Positions 1 through 14,735 of a DNA stretch of 64,000 nt are shown here, piece after piece. The notes beneath the pieces were generated by a model. It made no database searches. It was not told the DNA's origin and was given only the letters and a program-made list of their open reading frames with translations. How positions within the stretch are numbered: position 1 is the first letter of the stretch; every line of letters starts with the position of its first letter. The translations under genes were made by a program, and so were the position numbers. Source of the DNA: Hymenolepis diminuta (taxonomy: Eukaryota > Platyhelminthes > Cestoda > Cyclophyllidea > Hymenolepididae); NCBI GenBank assembly GCA_900708905.1, contig CAADRB010000017.1, forward strand, positions 845,125 through 909,124, given 5' to 3'.

Positions 1-1527
1 GGAAAGAAAGAATATAAAAATAGAACTTTTTGAGGAATCCTACACTGGTAAATACTTCGATTAAAATTTACTAACAAAACTTTTTAGGGCTTTTTAATGC
101 TTCAAAAAGATTGTTTGGAATTTAATGACACATTTATTACTTGTTCATAACATGCACTGTCAAAATTACGATATTGCCAGTATTATTCTACTAACCGTGA
201 ATCCTGTGATGTCTGTGACTCGTTATTCCAGACCGTTAAATTGCCAGCTTCATTGAATTCAAAATCGGAAGGCTGGTAAGTGCCTGAATAAGTCTATTGA
301 AGTACTATACAAAAGGGTGATGTCTTGCGGGAGGGGGAGGAGTTATGTCGTATCACTTCAACAGACAATTTGTGAACAATGGTGAGTTCCTTGTCACTTC
401 GATACCACTGCAAATACGACAGAGCCATTTCACCATCGATTAACTGCGGCATGTGAGCAAGGTTCATTCTCGAATGTCGATAAATATCGCTTGTTGATTC
501 GGAGTACATGTATTATTCTCAAGAAAGCGGATAATGTGTAGCGGGAAATAGGTTAAGATAAGATAAGCGCTTACAAGCTGTCAGGCTGACATGAACCCAA
601 AGTGAATAATGAAAGGTCTGGACCATTGACATATTCAACCATAGTTCCTATGCTACTTGATATGGAAACAGTTTATTTTACCGAGACGTTTGTTTCATTT
701 TGAACTCTTCCCAAGAATCCAGAGGATAAATCCTGACATATGAAACTAAAAATAGTTGAAATTGAAGCATTAACTGTAGTAAATAAGCAAAGAGGAGTAT
801 AGCCAGAGCCCGAAATCAATCAAGATTTAAGACTTATTCTCAGCCGATTCACCAGCCGATTTTATCGGACCCCATGTTCCGATGCTTTCCTATGATAAGA
901 ATAGTTAAATATTTTGTCCTACCATGGTTATACACGAATAATTAATTTTCTTCTTGCCAGAGTAACAAAAAACTAATGACATTAGTGAGCTCCATACCCA
1001 TCACTGCCTGCTATGATCAGAATTTTTTCTACATGAAAACGAATAATGATAAAAAGCTGATTTTTGCGAATCTGAAAGACTTCCATTCCGTTTGGGCTTT
1101 TTTTCAAAGTTATATTTTTCCTTCACACATTGACGTAGGGTCATCATTTGGACAGAAATTATCAGGTTTCGCCTTTCATGGTATGCAAACATTTTTCAGT
1201 TAAAACAAAACCCAAAGTACCCTTTGCGTCATTAGCGATTTGATTTTAGCTGTGGTGATTTTGGTTAAAATGTCGCCTGGAGCATCATAAAAAACAAAAC
1301 ATATTCTCTTAGAATTTTTAAAAGCGTGAAAATCCAATGAAAACCAATTTATAATATTTTATTCATTTTTGTTATTTTTTAATTTCAGATTAAGTTCTAG
1401 CTTAGTAATTATCAAGGGTGGAGAAAGAAAAATAGCTTAGCCGTTACCATCCTAAGTCTTACAAACCCCAATACTTCTAGATGAAGGATATACAAGGTTG
1501 TGGAATATCAGTTTTATTAACAAACTG

Positions 1528-1650
1528 GGCGAGTGACGTGGTGATTAATGCACTTGTCGGCAAAGTCAGATATCATGGGTTCGATGCACATTCAATGAGC
1601 CCTGGTTAAGTCTGACTAATAGAGTGGCAGGGTAATGACGTTACAGTTCT
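1528..1650 (+). repeat. tRNA-derived SINE-like copy
   Basis: Contains an A-box-like GTGGTGATTAATGC, the tRNA-like CACTTGTCGGCAAAGTCAG and a good B box (GGTTCGATGC at about 1579-1588). The tail CTGGTTAAGTCTGACTAAT is shared with other copies. Too degenerate to be a tRNA gene. Confidence 0.6.
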
Positions 1651-2068
1651 ATGGGAGCCACATCGATCAAACAGATGGAATAAGTCAAGTCAGTCATATC
1701 GCCAGATGAGTTCGGAGGTGGCAGGCAAGCCACCCCAATTTATTAATAAGCAAATTAATTATATATACAAAACATTTCTTTGTTAGACGTCAGTCATGTC
1801 GCATTGTCGAAGTTTCGGCGTGATGATAGACACCTGTTTAGGTATCTAAGTGCAAACACGCAAATACACAGCGGGACCATCTGTGGACACAGTAGTGGAG
1901 ATCTTATCGCCAGTCAATTATTTCTAAACGCCAGGTTTTGTTAGACATCCATTGACTATAACAGTTTCTATCTACATGTTTTCACTGTCGTATGGGACTG
2001 TCAGCGTCAGTTAGTACATTCCAGGGATTTCCTTCCTTAGTCTTCAAGTGAAAGTGCACATAAGTTGC
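1631..2068 (+). repeat. Dispersed repeat family 1, copy A (about 420 bp)
   Basis: Aligns by eye, in the same orientation, with 47351-47769 along nearly its whole length. Shared blocks include AGGCAAGCCACCCCA, ACAAAACATTTCTTTGTTAG, ACGTCAGTCATGTC, CACAGCGGGACCA and CGTCAGTTAGTACATTCCAG. A perfect 6-bp hairpin GGTGGC/GCCACC sits at 1717-1734. It follows directly on the SINE-like copy at 1528. No intact coding frame. Confidence 0.8.
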
Positions 2069-5000
2069 TCGATGAGTAGAATCGATGCTTTTATCCCAAT
2101 ACTCAGGAAAATTTTATAAAACACTTTAAATGTGATGGCCTTGTGACTAGCAGACACAATTGTCAAATTAGCAGAGTAAAGCTAAAAACACAAATTTAAT
2201 AAAGTAGAAAAGCCAATTAACGGTTAACTACCTGAGAAATGCGTCAATCGCAGAATGAAGTAGAAAATGGGATTTAAATAGATAAGCTAACAAAAGAAAC
2301 AGTCTAATGTAGGTTTGAGATGAGGTCACTGCAAGTTCAAGAAAATGGTTCGTTCATCGTTACTTTCTTAATATAATGCGTCAGGCAATTAATTGGGGAT
2401 CATTATCTAGGCAATATAGGTTACTTCTATTTTTAAAAGACAAAACTAAACAGCTGCCATCGCTGATTGTGAAATGGGTAAAAAGAAATCCTTTGATAAT
2501 TTTGTCGCATTTCGGTGACCAGTGTTCGTGAAGACTGTAGAAAATATGAGGTTAAATATAATCTTTTATTCTCACTGATTGCGTACTATCGCTGAACTCT
2601 AATCCACACAATACAATCCCTATAATAACATTTCATATATGCATTGCAATAAGATTGGCATTATTAATCAGGAAAAGACGAGATCGGTGATCTCTTTTAT
2701 GCTTTACCAATGACCAAATATTACTATTAAATCATTAAATAGCAGCCTCTGTGAGATTTTTAGGTTTCTTTCTAAACCAGAAGGAAGAAGGGAAAAATCC
2801 AAAATTCAAGTGACAATTTTCATCAAGAAAATATACTTGTTTAAGGGAGGTGGTTGGGTGCCTGGATAATTGCAGCAGTTATATGTCTAGACATGAGCTT
2901 GATAAGCCAATAGTCGATAGCTCACCGCTCTAGGGGTAGAGTTTTTGAAATTCGTTCTCATGCATGGAAAATATTCAATTCCACATCCTATTTATCATGT
3001 AATTCAATCTGCTTTTTCAGCTGGAGAAATAGATGTGAAGAAGGCACTTCAATTACTGCCCCTTTTATTAAGCAATTCATCACTACCCAAATAACCAACT
3101 TGGAAATGATTCATCCATTCAATGCTAAAAAATATAAGTCAGCGTCCAGTTTAGGATATTTAATTTGGACATAAAGATGTATGGCAGAATGCCAGTTTCT
3201 GATGTGAGCTACTTCAAAATATCTCCCCTCTTCTTTGGTAAAATGTCACGGAAATTTTCCTTAATGGGGTTGGTAAGTTAACAAGTTCATTAAATGCGTA
3301 CCATTTGCTTGAAATAAGCACATATGCATGAGCAAAATCAAGATTTCTGTTTCATTTCAACATGACAATTCTAAGATGTCTATCGGGATTCTGCTAAATG
3401 AGTGCAAAATTTGAGTCAAAAATAGCCAAAACTTCAAAAAATCAAAACACATTGTCGCCTGACACTGAGCACATTTTGCCAATCACACCTTAGCTCTTCT
3501 ATTATACGAATTTGCGTGATATTGTGTTAACTTGTAGTACTTTTGCACCCTGACTCATAGGTTTCCCTTCTTATTACTTATCTACTGACTTACACCTCTG
3601 ATCTAATTGTCAATGGCTCATCAAAAAAGAACGCGAAATCTGTAAACCGCCTTATTGTATCTCATTTCATCTGCTTCTCAAACTCCGAACCGCCCTGGCT
3701 CAATACTGACACCCGTTCTTTTCACTCCCGATTTCGCCTCCTACTCCTTCCTCCATTCCCTCCCTCACTTCCTTCCAGTTATCCAGTATACGCGTGGTCC
3801 TAATTGACTCTTGATCTTCTCACTTGAAGAGGGCTGTTGTTACCTCAGAAACTTAGGAAAGTTATTTGTTCTATTAGAAATATTCAACCTAATTTAGTGG
3901 AGCTCTTTAAGTTGCCTTACTAGAGGGATTATTGCTACTTTAAACACTTTTGCCTTTTCTGATAGATCACGTAAACAAAACAAAATAATCATTTTTAAAT
4001 TATGGTTTCAGAGATCTTTGGCATCAAGTAAAATTGAATTTGCCCAACAGGTTATCTACATACTCCTCTGCCAAAATAAAGACGGTGGAATTTGTTCTTA
4101 AATAGAGATAGAAAATGTCACGAATTTGCATTTTTAATATTATAAATAGGGTAGCATTGTTACATGTGCCTTTTTTATATTATGAAAATCTCAGATTAGA
4201 AGTTGATGAAATTTTAGAAGTAAAATCATTTGAAAAATGTATTATAAAATTTAGATATTTTTTGCTTTTGCTGTAAAACTTGACGTTGTATAAAATCTTG
4301 ACAGCACCATGTCTGGAATTAAATTTTAACACAGTGAATTTAGTGATTCGAGCTTATTTAAAAATAGGCTTTTTTGCTTTGTTGACGTTATTAATTAGGA
4401 GATTCGCTTGTACATATTCACAAGGCCAATTTATGTCCCAGAGTTCGTTTGCCAGTGACGCGCCGGTTGCTGTAGGCACTCATTGGAACACCTATAATGC
4501 TTGATCTACAAAACGCAGCTTATTGTTGATACATTATATAAATTATTGACAACTGTTGGGCTGTGATTTTCATGGTTGCGATTGTAAGAGTAAGAAGTGA
4601 GGTAAATTTATTTTCCACAAACATTTATTAATTAGGAGCAGAAAATTTATGCAAAATCATTCTTCTTCTTCAAACTTTGGGAGAAAAAAAACCAACCGAA
4701 GTGACAAGGCCGACCATCATAATTAACCAACCGGTAAACAAGCATGAATTTTCTCAGTCATTTATGTGGTGAATCGATGAATTTGAGTTTTGATACATAA
4801 ACAACCCATCAAATAAACGTTTTACAACCCGAAAAAAAAACAATGAATGAAATTAAACTCTTTGATAATTGACTTTACTCTAAAACTATTTTCGACTCCC
4901 CCCCCCCCTCATTTCTTTTTCAGGGTTTAGTGTTAATCTAGATCAAATGCTTTCCCAAATTACAAAATAGTATTCTTTGCCCTGATTTGTGCTTTGATAA

Positions 5001-8000
5001 CAATAATATAATCCATACCTAAAACTCTCTAGAAAGCAGTCAAAATCAGTATTCATTTCATCCTTCACTGACCAATCATAACAAGGTACTAATCTACGAA
5101 TACTGACACGTTTTAGTTTCTAGAAGTAGCTCTCTCTTCTCTTCGAATTAACTGTGGTCTCAATTACTAAGGTAGCACACGGCCTTACACCCGATTTCGC
5201 CATGTTGGGGAAAATTCTAAAGTATCTAGATTAACTCTTACTGGGACAACATTAAAAAAATTCGAGATTATCAAAAATGACCTGAGTCAGTACTTATTTT
5301 TTGTTATATATGTGTAATTACATAGTGCATGTTAAGATCCTAATTGTAGACACCAAGATGTCGAACATGTACGTTTAATTTAAACAGAAATGTGCGTCGT
5401 ATAGTCCTGAATTTATTGGCAATAAATATTATAATAAATCCATTTATTATAATCGGAATTAGTGTTTCATGCAATGCTTCATATAGTTCGCCCCGTCAGG
5501 ATGTTTGACATATCTGGGAGCTTAATAAATCGAATGAATGATATTATCTCTCTCTCCCCCGCATATATTTTAGCCCAAACTTTTGTTTCTTTGGGCAACA
5601 GGAGCATTCCATTCTATTTTTATTTTAAATAACACGAACGACAATAAGTATTTCTGCAGATATTTTGAATACATTAGAATATTTAAAAATTGATGCACTA
5701 GGAATGATGTCTGAACTGCCTTACGCCCAAACAGAAATGAAACCATTAAAACGTGCGTTTGCATACTCGGAATGTTGCATATGTATTCCGAAGGTCTAAA
5801 TCATTAATTTTCTGGGAAGGAAATATCAAAATTATTTTTAAAAAACAGATATCGCTTAGCTATGACTAAACCAGTGGAATCCTACAGCATTTACTCTTCT
5901 CAGTTATCTTTTAACTTTGAATAAACTATAGGCGCTCATTTTTCCATTTAAATACGTTATCCTATCCGAAAAGATAGCCTTACTTTCAGGAAAGGGTGGT
6001 GAATGCACCTCATGGATTTTGGGATTTTTGTTTAGAGAATACATCCAGTCAATTCTTCTCCTTTTTCATACACTTGAAATGTTCAACCCTCTACAACTTC
6101 AAATTAAGTAGTATTATCTCAAAAATCCTTCAAAGGTAGATTAATGTAGGAATTGGAGATTAAATTCTGTTAAACAATTTAATTGCATTGATCAGAGATA
6201 TCCTCAATGAATTCCTATCTTTTAGACGCGGTCATAATTAAATACAATCTCTCCAGCTATATAGGGGAAACGTTCTCCGCCTTGGAGAGAAGGGTAGCAT
6301 TTTGGATCTCCTATTATGAGAAAACCGTATTCTGCTATCCTTTTATTCGGCCGATTTAATCAGCGGAGTTTACTATTCCGCTCACCACATGTACATCGAC
6401 AGACATTGAAAATGTGAGTTCTAACGTTGAAAACGAGCGCGTCAACAGCAGCGCTAATTTAATTGCGTGGATGTTTGCTTACCATAGTTTTCTATAAATA
6501 AGAGATATACTAAATAAAGTTTCATATTTTATATGCATTTATTATTTAAAATTAAACTAACATTTTTGCGGTCGAATTTTACCAAAATTAACACCTAATC
6601 CTCATGCACACATGTTTTTTTACTTTTGTGGAAAATAATCCGGTTTTGCACCTTCTAAATATAATTTCAAAATTTTCATGCACGTTCAGTTTTTTGCCTG
6701 ATTGATAAATTTGCAAACTGCATACGATTTGGGTGGCCAATAACAGTTCAGTTCCGCTTGGTGATATGTTTTCTTTCTAAATGGAAACAAATTTAGATAC
6801 TTTCATGATTAAAATTGAATAGAAAATGGGTCTTTAAAAAAATATTTGAGGAGGAAAAGGTTTATAAAATGATTATTTTCATTAATTAGTTAAGGAATCA
6901 AATTCTTCAAAATTGCTAAATTGTTTTTATTATTATCCATGAAAATGCAAAAAAACTTGCACAGGTTTTAATAATTGTATATCTTGTGAACATATGAAAT
7001 AACGGAGTGGTCCAGTTGGGAGATGAAACGCTGTTTGAATAGGAATGTACAAGTTCACATTATTCTTGAAGGATATGATTCACTGCGCAACATCAACATT
7101 CAAATAATGCCCTATTTTCATGATTTGATCGCCGTGTTTCTGGGTGAGCCCATGCTTGCGATATTCAGGACTTGTTGGACATTTGATAAAATTGAATGGT
7201 TGTTCATGTCACTTTGATTTACCTGAGTCTTCTTAAAACTATGAGCCCATAGTCAAAGGCAAAAAAGAGCATATTTTAAAGTAGCAGAGCTCACTACTGA
7301 TCATTCGTGGCAATCTATAATAATCAGTTGCAATATATATATGCTCATGAAGAAGTTATAACAATGATGTAGTTGAAAGCCAAACTTATTAAAGTTTTCG
7401 ACGATTTTGACGCCTACTTTCATCCTTACATAATATTTGAATTAAAATTTAATTAAATTGATTATTTTCAAAGACAATTGTGGATTTATCGGGTTTCAAA
7501 CAATTAGCTACTTTAGGATTCCTGAAATTTGATAACTAATTCCCCAGATAAACCAGTTATTGTTTGTTTATCTTTAAACAAACATGCAAAGTCAAAGAGT
7601 GAGCGTAAATTGATTCCTAGGCCAACACAAGTCAAGGAAAAGTGCAAATTAGTACAACTGATCTATCAGATGCTGGCAACGCAGTTGTTTTAGTTATCAT
7701 ATTTTGAACTTTTGTGTTAGAAAAAATGTATCAAATTCATAATGTAATTTAATACACTCCACAACATTGAGAACTTCGAGAAGCGATAGCAGAACGGCAT
7801 AAAAATTTCCTAAATGATGCAATCAAATACTCTAAACACTACTTAAATTATCAAGTAGCGAAATCATCTGAGGTAATATACGTGTCATTACACTATTAAA
7901 GTACACGTCCTTATGCCAGCGAATAAATTTTCGATCATTAAATCATAAGCGTCTGTTGATTCTCCACCCGAAGTTATTTGGATCCTTTGAAAGTATCCTA

Positions 8001-9774
8001 CCTGATGAAAGTGCTTCCATTTAATAAAGTACTTGCAATTGGAATTAAAGGAAATTGGGAAAAAATTACTTCATTGTAGAAATAAAGACATAGTTACATA
8101 ATGTACCGCCTCTGAAATCGATCAAGCCCTCTGTAACCTGTCTTAGAAGAGGGACTCAGTATGTCTCACATAACCCATGGTAGATAGAAACAAAGAAATA
8201 TTCCTGAATATTCTGGATTTAACTTCCATAAATAATGGCATCTACTGTCCGATCGACATCTTTGTAAACTGAGTTCTAGGTCATCATAATAATGAGTGAT
8301 GTATGCCAGGAAAGATATTTCCACTAATTGAAAAATAGCTTTCTAAAGGGAGCTCTAGAATGTGCCAAGTTATCTGCACACTCTGAACTTCAAAAATCAG
8401 TTAATCGAATGCGAGTATTAAACACTTTAATTACAAAAATAAGGAACCGATCTATTTAATACTACATTTATATTCAAATTCATTTAATTTAGAAATAAGT
8501 ATTTCATTACTGATTTCCCATTAACTTTCTGACCTAATTTATCCTTCACTGATCTAATAATCACTTAATGTTAATGCAACCTTGTCCAAACACGATTGGT
8601 GACCGAAATCACCCAGCAATTGGAAAACCTTCTTAAAGTATATAAGTGAACGCACTCTGAACAACTGACTAACACACCATGTCTGAGTAGTCATTCCAAA
8701 TTTTATTTGTCTCCTTTATTTCCTACCCAATAAAAGACTTCAAACCTAAACACCATTACTACTCTGGTTAACATAGACCTCCACAAGTATTCTCCCAGGT
8801 CGAAGCAATTGCCGTCAAAAACTGAAAACATAGGAGGTCCCGAATGATATATGGAAATTACAGGTAATTTCAAATGTGATGTATGATCGTATTAAACGCT
8901 ATTTTCGGTCAAAAATGTTTATTAATAAGTATCGACATATTAATGAAACGAACGCTCACTCTGTTTATCAATATTTAATTCAACATCTAAAAATGTGCTG
9001 AAACAAGTATGGCCATACATAGAACAACTTATTTTGTTCCTTTCTTCCGTTCATAATTTCAGAAATATTTTTTCTGCTTAAATTTTTTTCCTAAACCCGG
9101 ATTGGTTAAGTGTTACCACAAAGCTATATTTACCTATGAAAGCTTAGATTGATGAATTTGGAGCTTTGTGATGCTTGAAGACCCAGTTGTTATTGTTATA
9201 CTCTACGTGCTTGGGTGCAGTTGATCCAAGATCACAGATAGAGAACACAGAAATACAGTCGCTGCAAAACATTAATTGGTCTATATGGACAATTTTTATA
9301 CCATTGGCTGCAAAAGATCGAAACTGCCATTCCCAGTAATTGACTTTCAAGTTCGATGTACCAGAATGCATTTGGTCAGACAACGAACCAATCAGTGAAT
9401 GATGGTTGGTCTACAATAGAAATAAAAAAGAACTGATATTGCACTTCCTGTTAACGGTAAGGCATTGTTTCGGCTTCCTTTTGCAGATATTCAATTGACC
9501 AGATTATTCGTGTTTACTTCGATAACAAAAGGTTTGAATTAACCTTATATCCAAAGGCCTGGAGTGTCTAATACCCCAATAAGACCACGTGGCTCCAAAG
9601 TACTTAAAATTGAAGGGCGAGAGATATGTGATATGCTCACTGAAAATGACCTTGTAGTACGCCTGCATACATCTCATACATCTGCATTGTCCCAATTGAC
9701 AGTTGATGTCACTTTGGTAACCCATTTGACGAATAATAACAGCCAACTCTTCTCAGCGCACCTTTATTCTCCGT
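2069..9774. other. Gene-free stretch
   Basis: AT-rich DNA with one pyrimidine-rich repeat copy (3670-3960) and an 11-C run at 4898-4908. The open frames present (for example 4280-4504, 7023-7217, 9144-9383) are short and match no family I know. Confidence 0.6.
3670..3960 (+). repeat. Pyrimidine-rich dispersed repeat family 2 copy
   Basis: GGCTCAATACTGACACC, a C/T-rich run, then AGTTATCCAGTATACGCGTG and GTCCTAATTGACTCTTGATC, later CAACCTAATTTAGT. The same ordered elements, in diverged form, occur near 9775, 49240 and 49820. Confidence 0.45.
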
Positions 9775-10045
9775 AATTATCACAACCTTATTTCCACTCG
9801 CTCAGCAATGATGCTTGTTTTCTTTCTTTATATTTCTAAATACTTCCTCTTTTCCTCACTTATTCCTTTACGGTTATTCAATATGCGCCTGATCCTACTT
9901 TACTCTTACCTTTCTTATTTCACGTTAGTCTTTAGGTGCATCATTAGTTTTAAAAGGGGATAGTCCTAAGCCTAACTTAGTCAAAATAGTAAATTAGCTT
10001 TACTAATGAGATTAATGTTACTCTAAATTTAACTCCTGGGAGTTC
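9775..10045 (+). repeat. Pyrimidine-rich dispersed repeat family 2 copy
   Basis: CTCAGCAATGATGC, a T/C-rich run, GGTTATTCAATATGCGCCTG, ATCCTACTTTACTCTTACC and GCCTAACTTAGTC follow the order seen at 3670. Diverged. Confidence 0.45.
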
Positions 10046-10128
10046 TTTGGTTGACTTTGACAGACACCATGAAATGACAATTTGAACAAAAGATTAAAAA
10101 TGAAATGAGAATGTGCTCACCAGTTGCT

Positions 10129-10170
10129 GATACACTGATGATATTGAGTGATACACTGATGATATTGAGT
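10129..10170 (+). repeat. Perfect 2 x 21-bp tandem repeat
   Basis: The 21-bp unit beginning GATACACTGATG occurs twice without a mismatch, a recent local duplication. Confidence 0.9.
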
Positions 10171-13100
10171 TCATTATCAATAAGGATTTTCAAAAGTAGA
10201 TTTCATTAGCTTAGTTGCCAGAGACTTTTAATTCTTCCTATCATCATATTCCAACACCATACAAATGTGATCCCAGTGAAATAACTGTCTCATAAACATT
10301 GTAATTTTTATTGTGTTTCGTGTAAAAATTATTTTTTTCCTATTTGCACTTTTAAAAAACCACATAATTTTCTATCAAGGCGAAAGGAATCACCTGGGAG
10401 ATATGCTACTTAAATTTTAAGTAATGCTAAATCCAACTAAAATAATTATCTCATTGCATTTCGAAACTCCGAGAACTTGTGTATCTCTATCAACTGAAAT
10501 TGCTTTTACTTGAATCTTAAGTGAATGGGAATTGCATGCCGTCATTATCCACGATTTATGAAAGCATGTTTTCTGTATAATAAGGGATTTGGATTTTTAA
10601 AACTCCCCTTCCCGCTAATTTCCGCCAGAGTGGTGTTTTCACGACAGTTTAACACACTTATGCCCATTAAAGACACGATAGTTAATATATCTTTTAAATC
10701 TGCTCCTTAGCAGGTTACTTTAAACATTTGATAGGAGTTGTCCCACTATGTCAAAAGATTCCATTATAGCTTCATCTCCACTAGGTATGAATTTTAAACA
10801 AGCATTTGACTTGACGAAAAGGAAAGTGATGCTAATTCCTAATAAAATTTGCCAATTCGCTTCATTTTTCACAATTGTGACAGTTGTTAATGGCTTAAAG
10901 TTCATACAGAGATTGCTTTAACAAAACTGATTCGTATTGATGTTTGTTACAAGTAACCGACTATTTTAAACAGTTTTGTCATATTACTTACAAAAATACG
11001 ATAAATATTCTTTTGTTAGATTTATTAATGCATATTTTTTTGTAAACACAACTCAGGATATGTTCTGCAAGATACAGCAGCCTAAAAGGTAAACTTATCA
11101 TCAGTCATAAGTTTGTTAATCAATGTCAGTTTACAAGCTATTGGTTACAAATTAATAAAGTGTATTTGCAAGTAAGTTCAAAATCTATTTACCACTTTCT
11201 AGTTTCTTTTGGCAACCGCCTTCTTCTACTATAGCTGATATGGCAAACATCCTGCATGAACGCATGAAAGTCAGAATTTATATGCCTGTTATTGGATACA
11301 TTTATCTGTTTGAATTTTTCGGTGCAACAATCTGATACAATTATTCTCCTTAAATTAAGGAAAAAAACTATTTGATGAATTATTGATGAGGAAGTAAAAA
11401 TTTTTTCTATATTATATTGTATTTATCCTACTTATTTTTAAAGTAGGACAAAGCTTCTAAATGCCCTTTATGCGCTTATGGAGTTCACAACGCTACCAAG
11501 GCTGATAAGGGGAATCTCGCCAGCACTAGAACATTCTGGAAAGTGCGGCTTGTTACTGATCACGTAGCGATCAAGTGCGGACCGGTGTGCAGAAGTCTTC
11601 CCAACCAATCAGCTGTCAATATTCATATAGCGTGACGTTGATCATATTCAATGATAAAACATATTGATAGTTTAAAGATAGTCGCAATAAATTCTCTCCA
11701 TACAACACCTTTGTTCTCACAACTTTGGACATTACCTAGCCAATTTTATGGGCAAAATTTATGTTAGAAGACTCTGTTAGAATCTATTTGGACTTCTAAG
11801 AGGATTACTAAGGTTTAGAAAAAGACTTATTTGTGTAGCACCGGCTACATGCTAAAGTATTCAAGACACCTGGAATGTCGACTAAATGGTGGTGGCTACG
11901 ATTTAATTTGATGGATACTTTTATCAGATTCTAATACTATTTTAAAACGCTCACGTAAATTTTAAACCTATAAATTAAGGCCGGAGCGCTCATTGAAACA
12001 GAAGTCGCTTAATTACCTAAAATTGTGCATGCATTAGTACTTGAAATTTTTTCTAAAATGGACAAGAGTAGCTAAGTTTTCTCATACTTTAAATCAGATT
12101 TGATATTTTCCTCAGATAAATGTTTTGTGAAAGCTTTCATATTTTTAAGGGGTAGTATCGATCCGTGCTTTTAGGGATGATAGAAATCCTAAGTTTGCCA
12201 TACTCTGAAGCAAACGATGCATGAATCAGCGTTTCATAGTCTCTGATTATGTGTAAGAGATCTAGTAAAGGTACTCAGGTAAAATTTTTCTATGTGGACG
12301 CTTTAGCAGCTAACATAATACTGTAGTGGATGCGACATAAATAAGCCACAATACTGGAGCACTCTAGCGGCACTGTTTAATTATTGCATATCATTGAACT
12401 GCTCCCTTTTATACGATTTAAATAAGGGGAAATTTATAACAGATTCCAAATATATGTCAAAATTAACATAAAAAGGTTATAGAAGTTGAAATAAACATAT
12501 ATTTTCTCCTAAAATTAGCAGTTTCTCATTTTAGTGAAATAAGATTGATAGATTAAATGTTTTATAGAACTTATAAATTATTCTATTTTTATGAATTTGC
12601 TTATAAATCTTTTTTTATTTTTGCCAGATTCTACCACCTTGATCAAATGGTTATTTTTTACTTATAACTTACAATAAGGTTAAAATTGACATTTCTACAA
12701 TGGCAAAGCCTGTAAACTAAGAAAATCAATAAAATAATTAAGTATGAATTTGTAGAAGGCCTTCAATCCCCCACCAATCATCACTACTGTTATTGGACAG
12801 AGAGGAGAGAAAAGAGCGTTGAACTGAATTTATTAGGAATGAACCAGACCGTCCATATCAGGAAACAACTGAATAGGAGTATGAGTTGAGACTTAACAAA
12901 TAGTGACATTCCCAACGGGCTGAGAGAAAATCAGCCGGGATCGATCTATTGTAAGTTTGGCTGCGCTTTGGTAACAATGATATTCCCATCGCGTTGTAAG
13001 TCAGATTGGTTCAATTAACTAAGCTGAATAGACGCATCCACACTCGTTGGTGTCTCAGTTTGTCTGAGTATAAGGGAGAGATTTTCAACAGAGGAAGATT

Positions 13101-14488
13101 TATTTATTTTAAAATTAAAAAATTACTACGGACCAAAATCGAATTATTGGGAAAGTAAAGTGATATTTGAACTCAGGTTTTAAATTTTTTATATTTAGAG
13201 TTTAGGCCACTCTTCATATTTACTTTTATAAATTGCACAATTTTAAATGGATGCAAATGGGGAACTTAAGGTCACAATGTCATCTATCCGCTGGAACTTA
13301 TTCTTTATTTTATTTAGAAGCCCCTTGATTTAACGAAAGAGTTATCTATGCTTATTTCATTTTCTTTGGTTTTTGAAATTAAAAATTCAGTAATAATTTT
13401 GTTAGATAACTTAAATCCGAAATTTACCAGCCTAATCGTTATCTTTAGGCAGTAATTCGGTAATAAAACATTTGCATATCGGTGATTATATTGTCTAGTT
13501 AGTATTCATTTATGTTAAAAAATCTTAGAGAGGCTTCCATTTTAATAAAAAGGTTTTAACAATATGAATAAACCATTGTGCAAATCATTCAAATTGATTC
13601 GAATTGAATTCTTCTGCAACCTTTTGAAAAAAGTAGAAATCAAATATTTTTTATTCAGTCATTTACAGAAAGCTTAATTTATATTTATTCAGACGTGACA
13701 GCTTGCTCATCGAAAGCAGAACTGTAAATTTGGCATTATACTTATTTCGATATTCTTAATCTCTTACATTGGGCAATTAATTTTAAACATTAAAATTTAG
13801 ATAAACTAATTAACTCACACGAGGAATAGTCAGCTTGTAATATTTTTCCCTTCAGACTTTTGTAAAATAATTATTAATGCTATCAATGCATAGAATCTTA
13901 TTTCAACAAAATTCTCGACGGTAACGGATAAATCATGTTCTATATTAAGTTGGATCGATGATATTAACCCAAAATAATTTCTGTGTTCGACACTCCCATT
14001 TTTCTACCTCTTATATTCAAGCTCCCTTACTGACCTTTGGTCTTGTCGTTCATGCTTACCATTTTTCACATAAACAGTCCACAAATCGTAATACCTGGTT
14101 TTTTCCTTCATACCTTGAGTTTGACGTAATAGTGTATGAAACTAATGTAATAATAGAGAATGTGTTAGAAGCAGATATAAGCACCAAAGGCGATCATTTG
14201 GCATTCATTATTTTTGTTTGTATTATAGTCAATTTGCCGACACTAAAAGCCAACATCTTTTAAAAATAAAATTGTATGTTTTCATAATTGTCTAAATAAA
14301 AACTTATTTAAAATCGTATGAAAGTTTTTATCTAAATTGCATGGTAGTAAATGAAATTTTAATGTTTTAACTTCGTTAATATGTGTCAAGGTCTTTTGAC
14401 TAATAGTATTCAATTTAATTGGTCTTAAGATCCCCTTCTGCGCCGTGATTTGTCTGTCGTTGTGTGTTGTTCGGTGAACCCTGCCGTG
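10171..14488. other. Upstream flank of TDP-43, no gene seen
   Basis: AT-rich. The open frames at 13958-14263 (+) and 14282-14602 (-) show no family; the second is antisense to TDP-43 exon 1. The TDP-43 promoter should lie near the 3' end, but I see no clear TATA box or initiator. Confidence 0.55.
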
Positions 14489-14735
14489 ATGAATATTAAA
14501 TCTGAAGTGTGCTACATTCGAGTCTGTGAAGATGAAAATACGCCTGTTGAGCTTCCTTTGGAGGAGGACAGTACGTTGCTCCTCAGCACGCTGACTGCCC
14601 AATTTCCTCGGGCGACATCCCTAAAGTATAACTCTGAGTCTGGTTGCATGCGTGGTGTAAAATTTTCGGAAGGTCGTATATTTCCTCCTCCAGATGGTTG
14701 GCAGGATAGAGTGTATAAGATTGTTGCTTCCTACT
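14489..14735 (+). CDS. TARDBP: TDP-43 coding exon 1 (N-terminal domain)
   Basis: Encodes residues 1-82 plus the first base of codon 83. It shows the family signature of the N-terminal domain: YIRVCEDENTPVELP, then LLLSTLTAQFP, then CMRGVKFSEG and PPPDGW. The exon ends at TAC-T before donor GTGAGT at 14736 (phase 1). The open frame runs on into the intron but leaves homology there. A non-coding 5' exon or trans-spliced leader cannot be excluded; the leader before the ATG is short of recognisable promoter elements. Confidence 0.92.

Noticed and set aside
1528..1600. Functional tRNA gene
   Set aside because: A and B boxes are present but the stems do not pair into a cloverleaf and the segment belongs to a repeat family.
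1631..2068. Hammerhead ribozyme in the dispersed repeat
   Set aside because: No CUGAUGA/GAAA core in the right arrangement was found in either copy.
14282..14602. 106-codon minus-strand frame opposite TDP-43 exon 1
   Set aside because: It is antisense to a confirmed coding exon and matches no family; a shadow frame.
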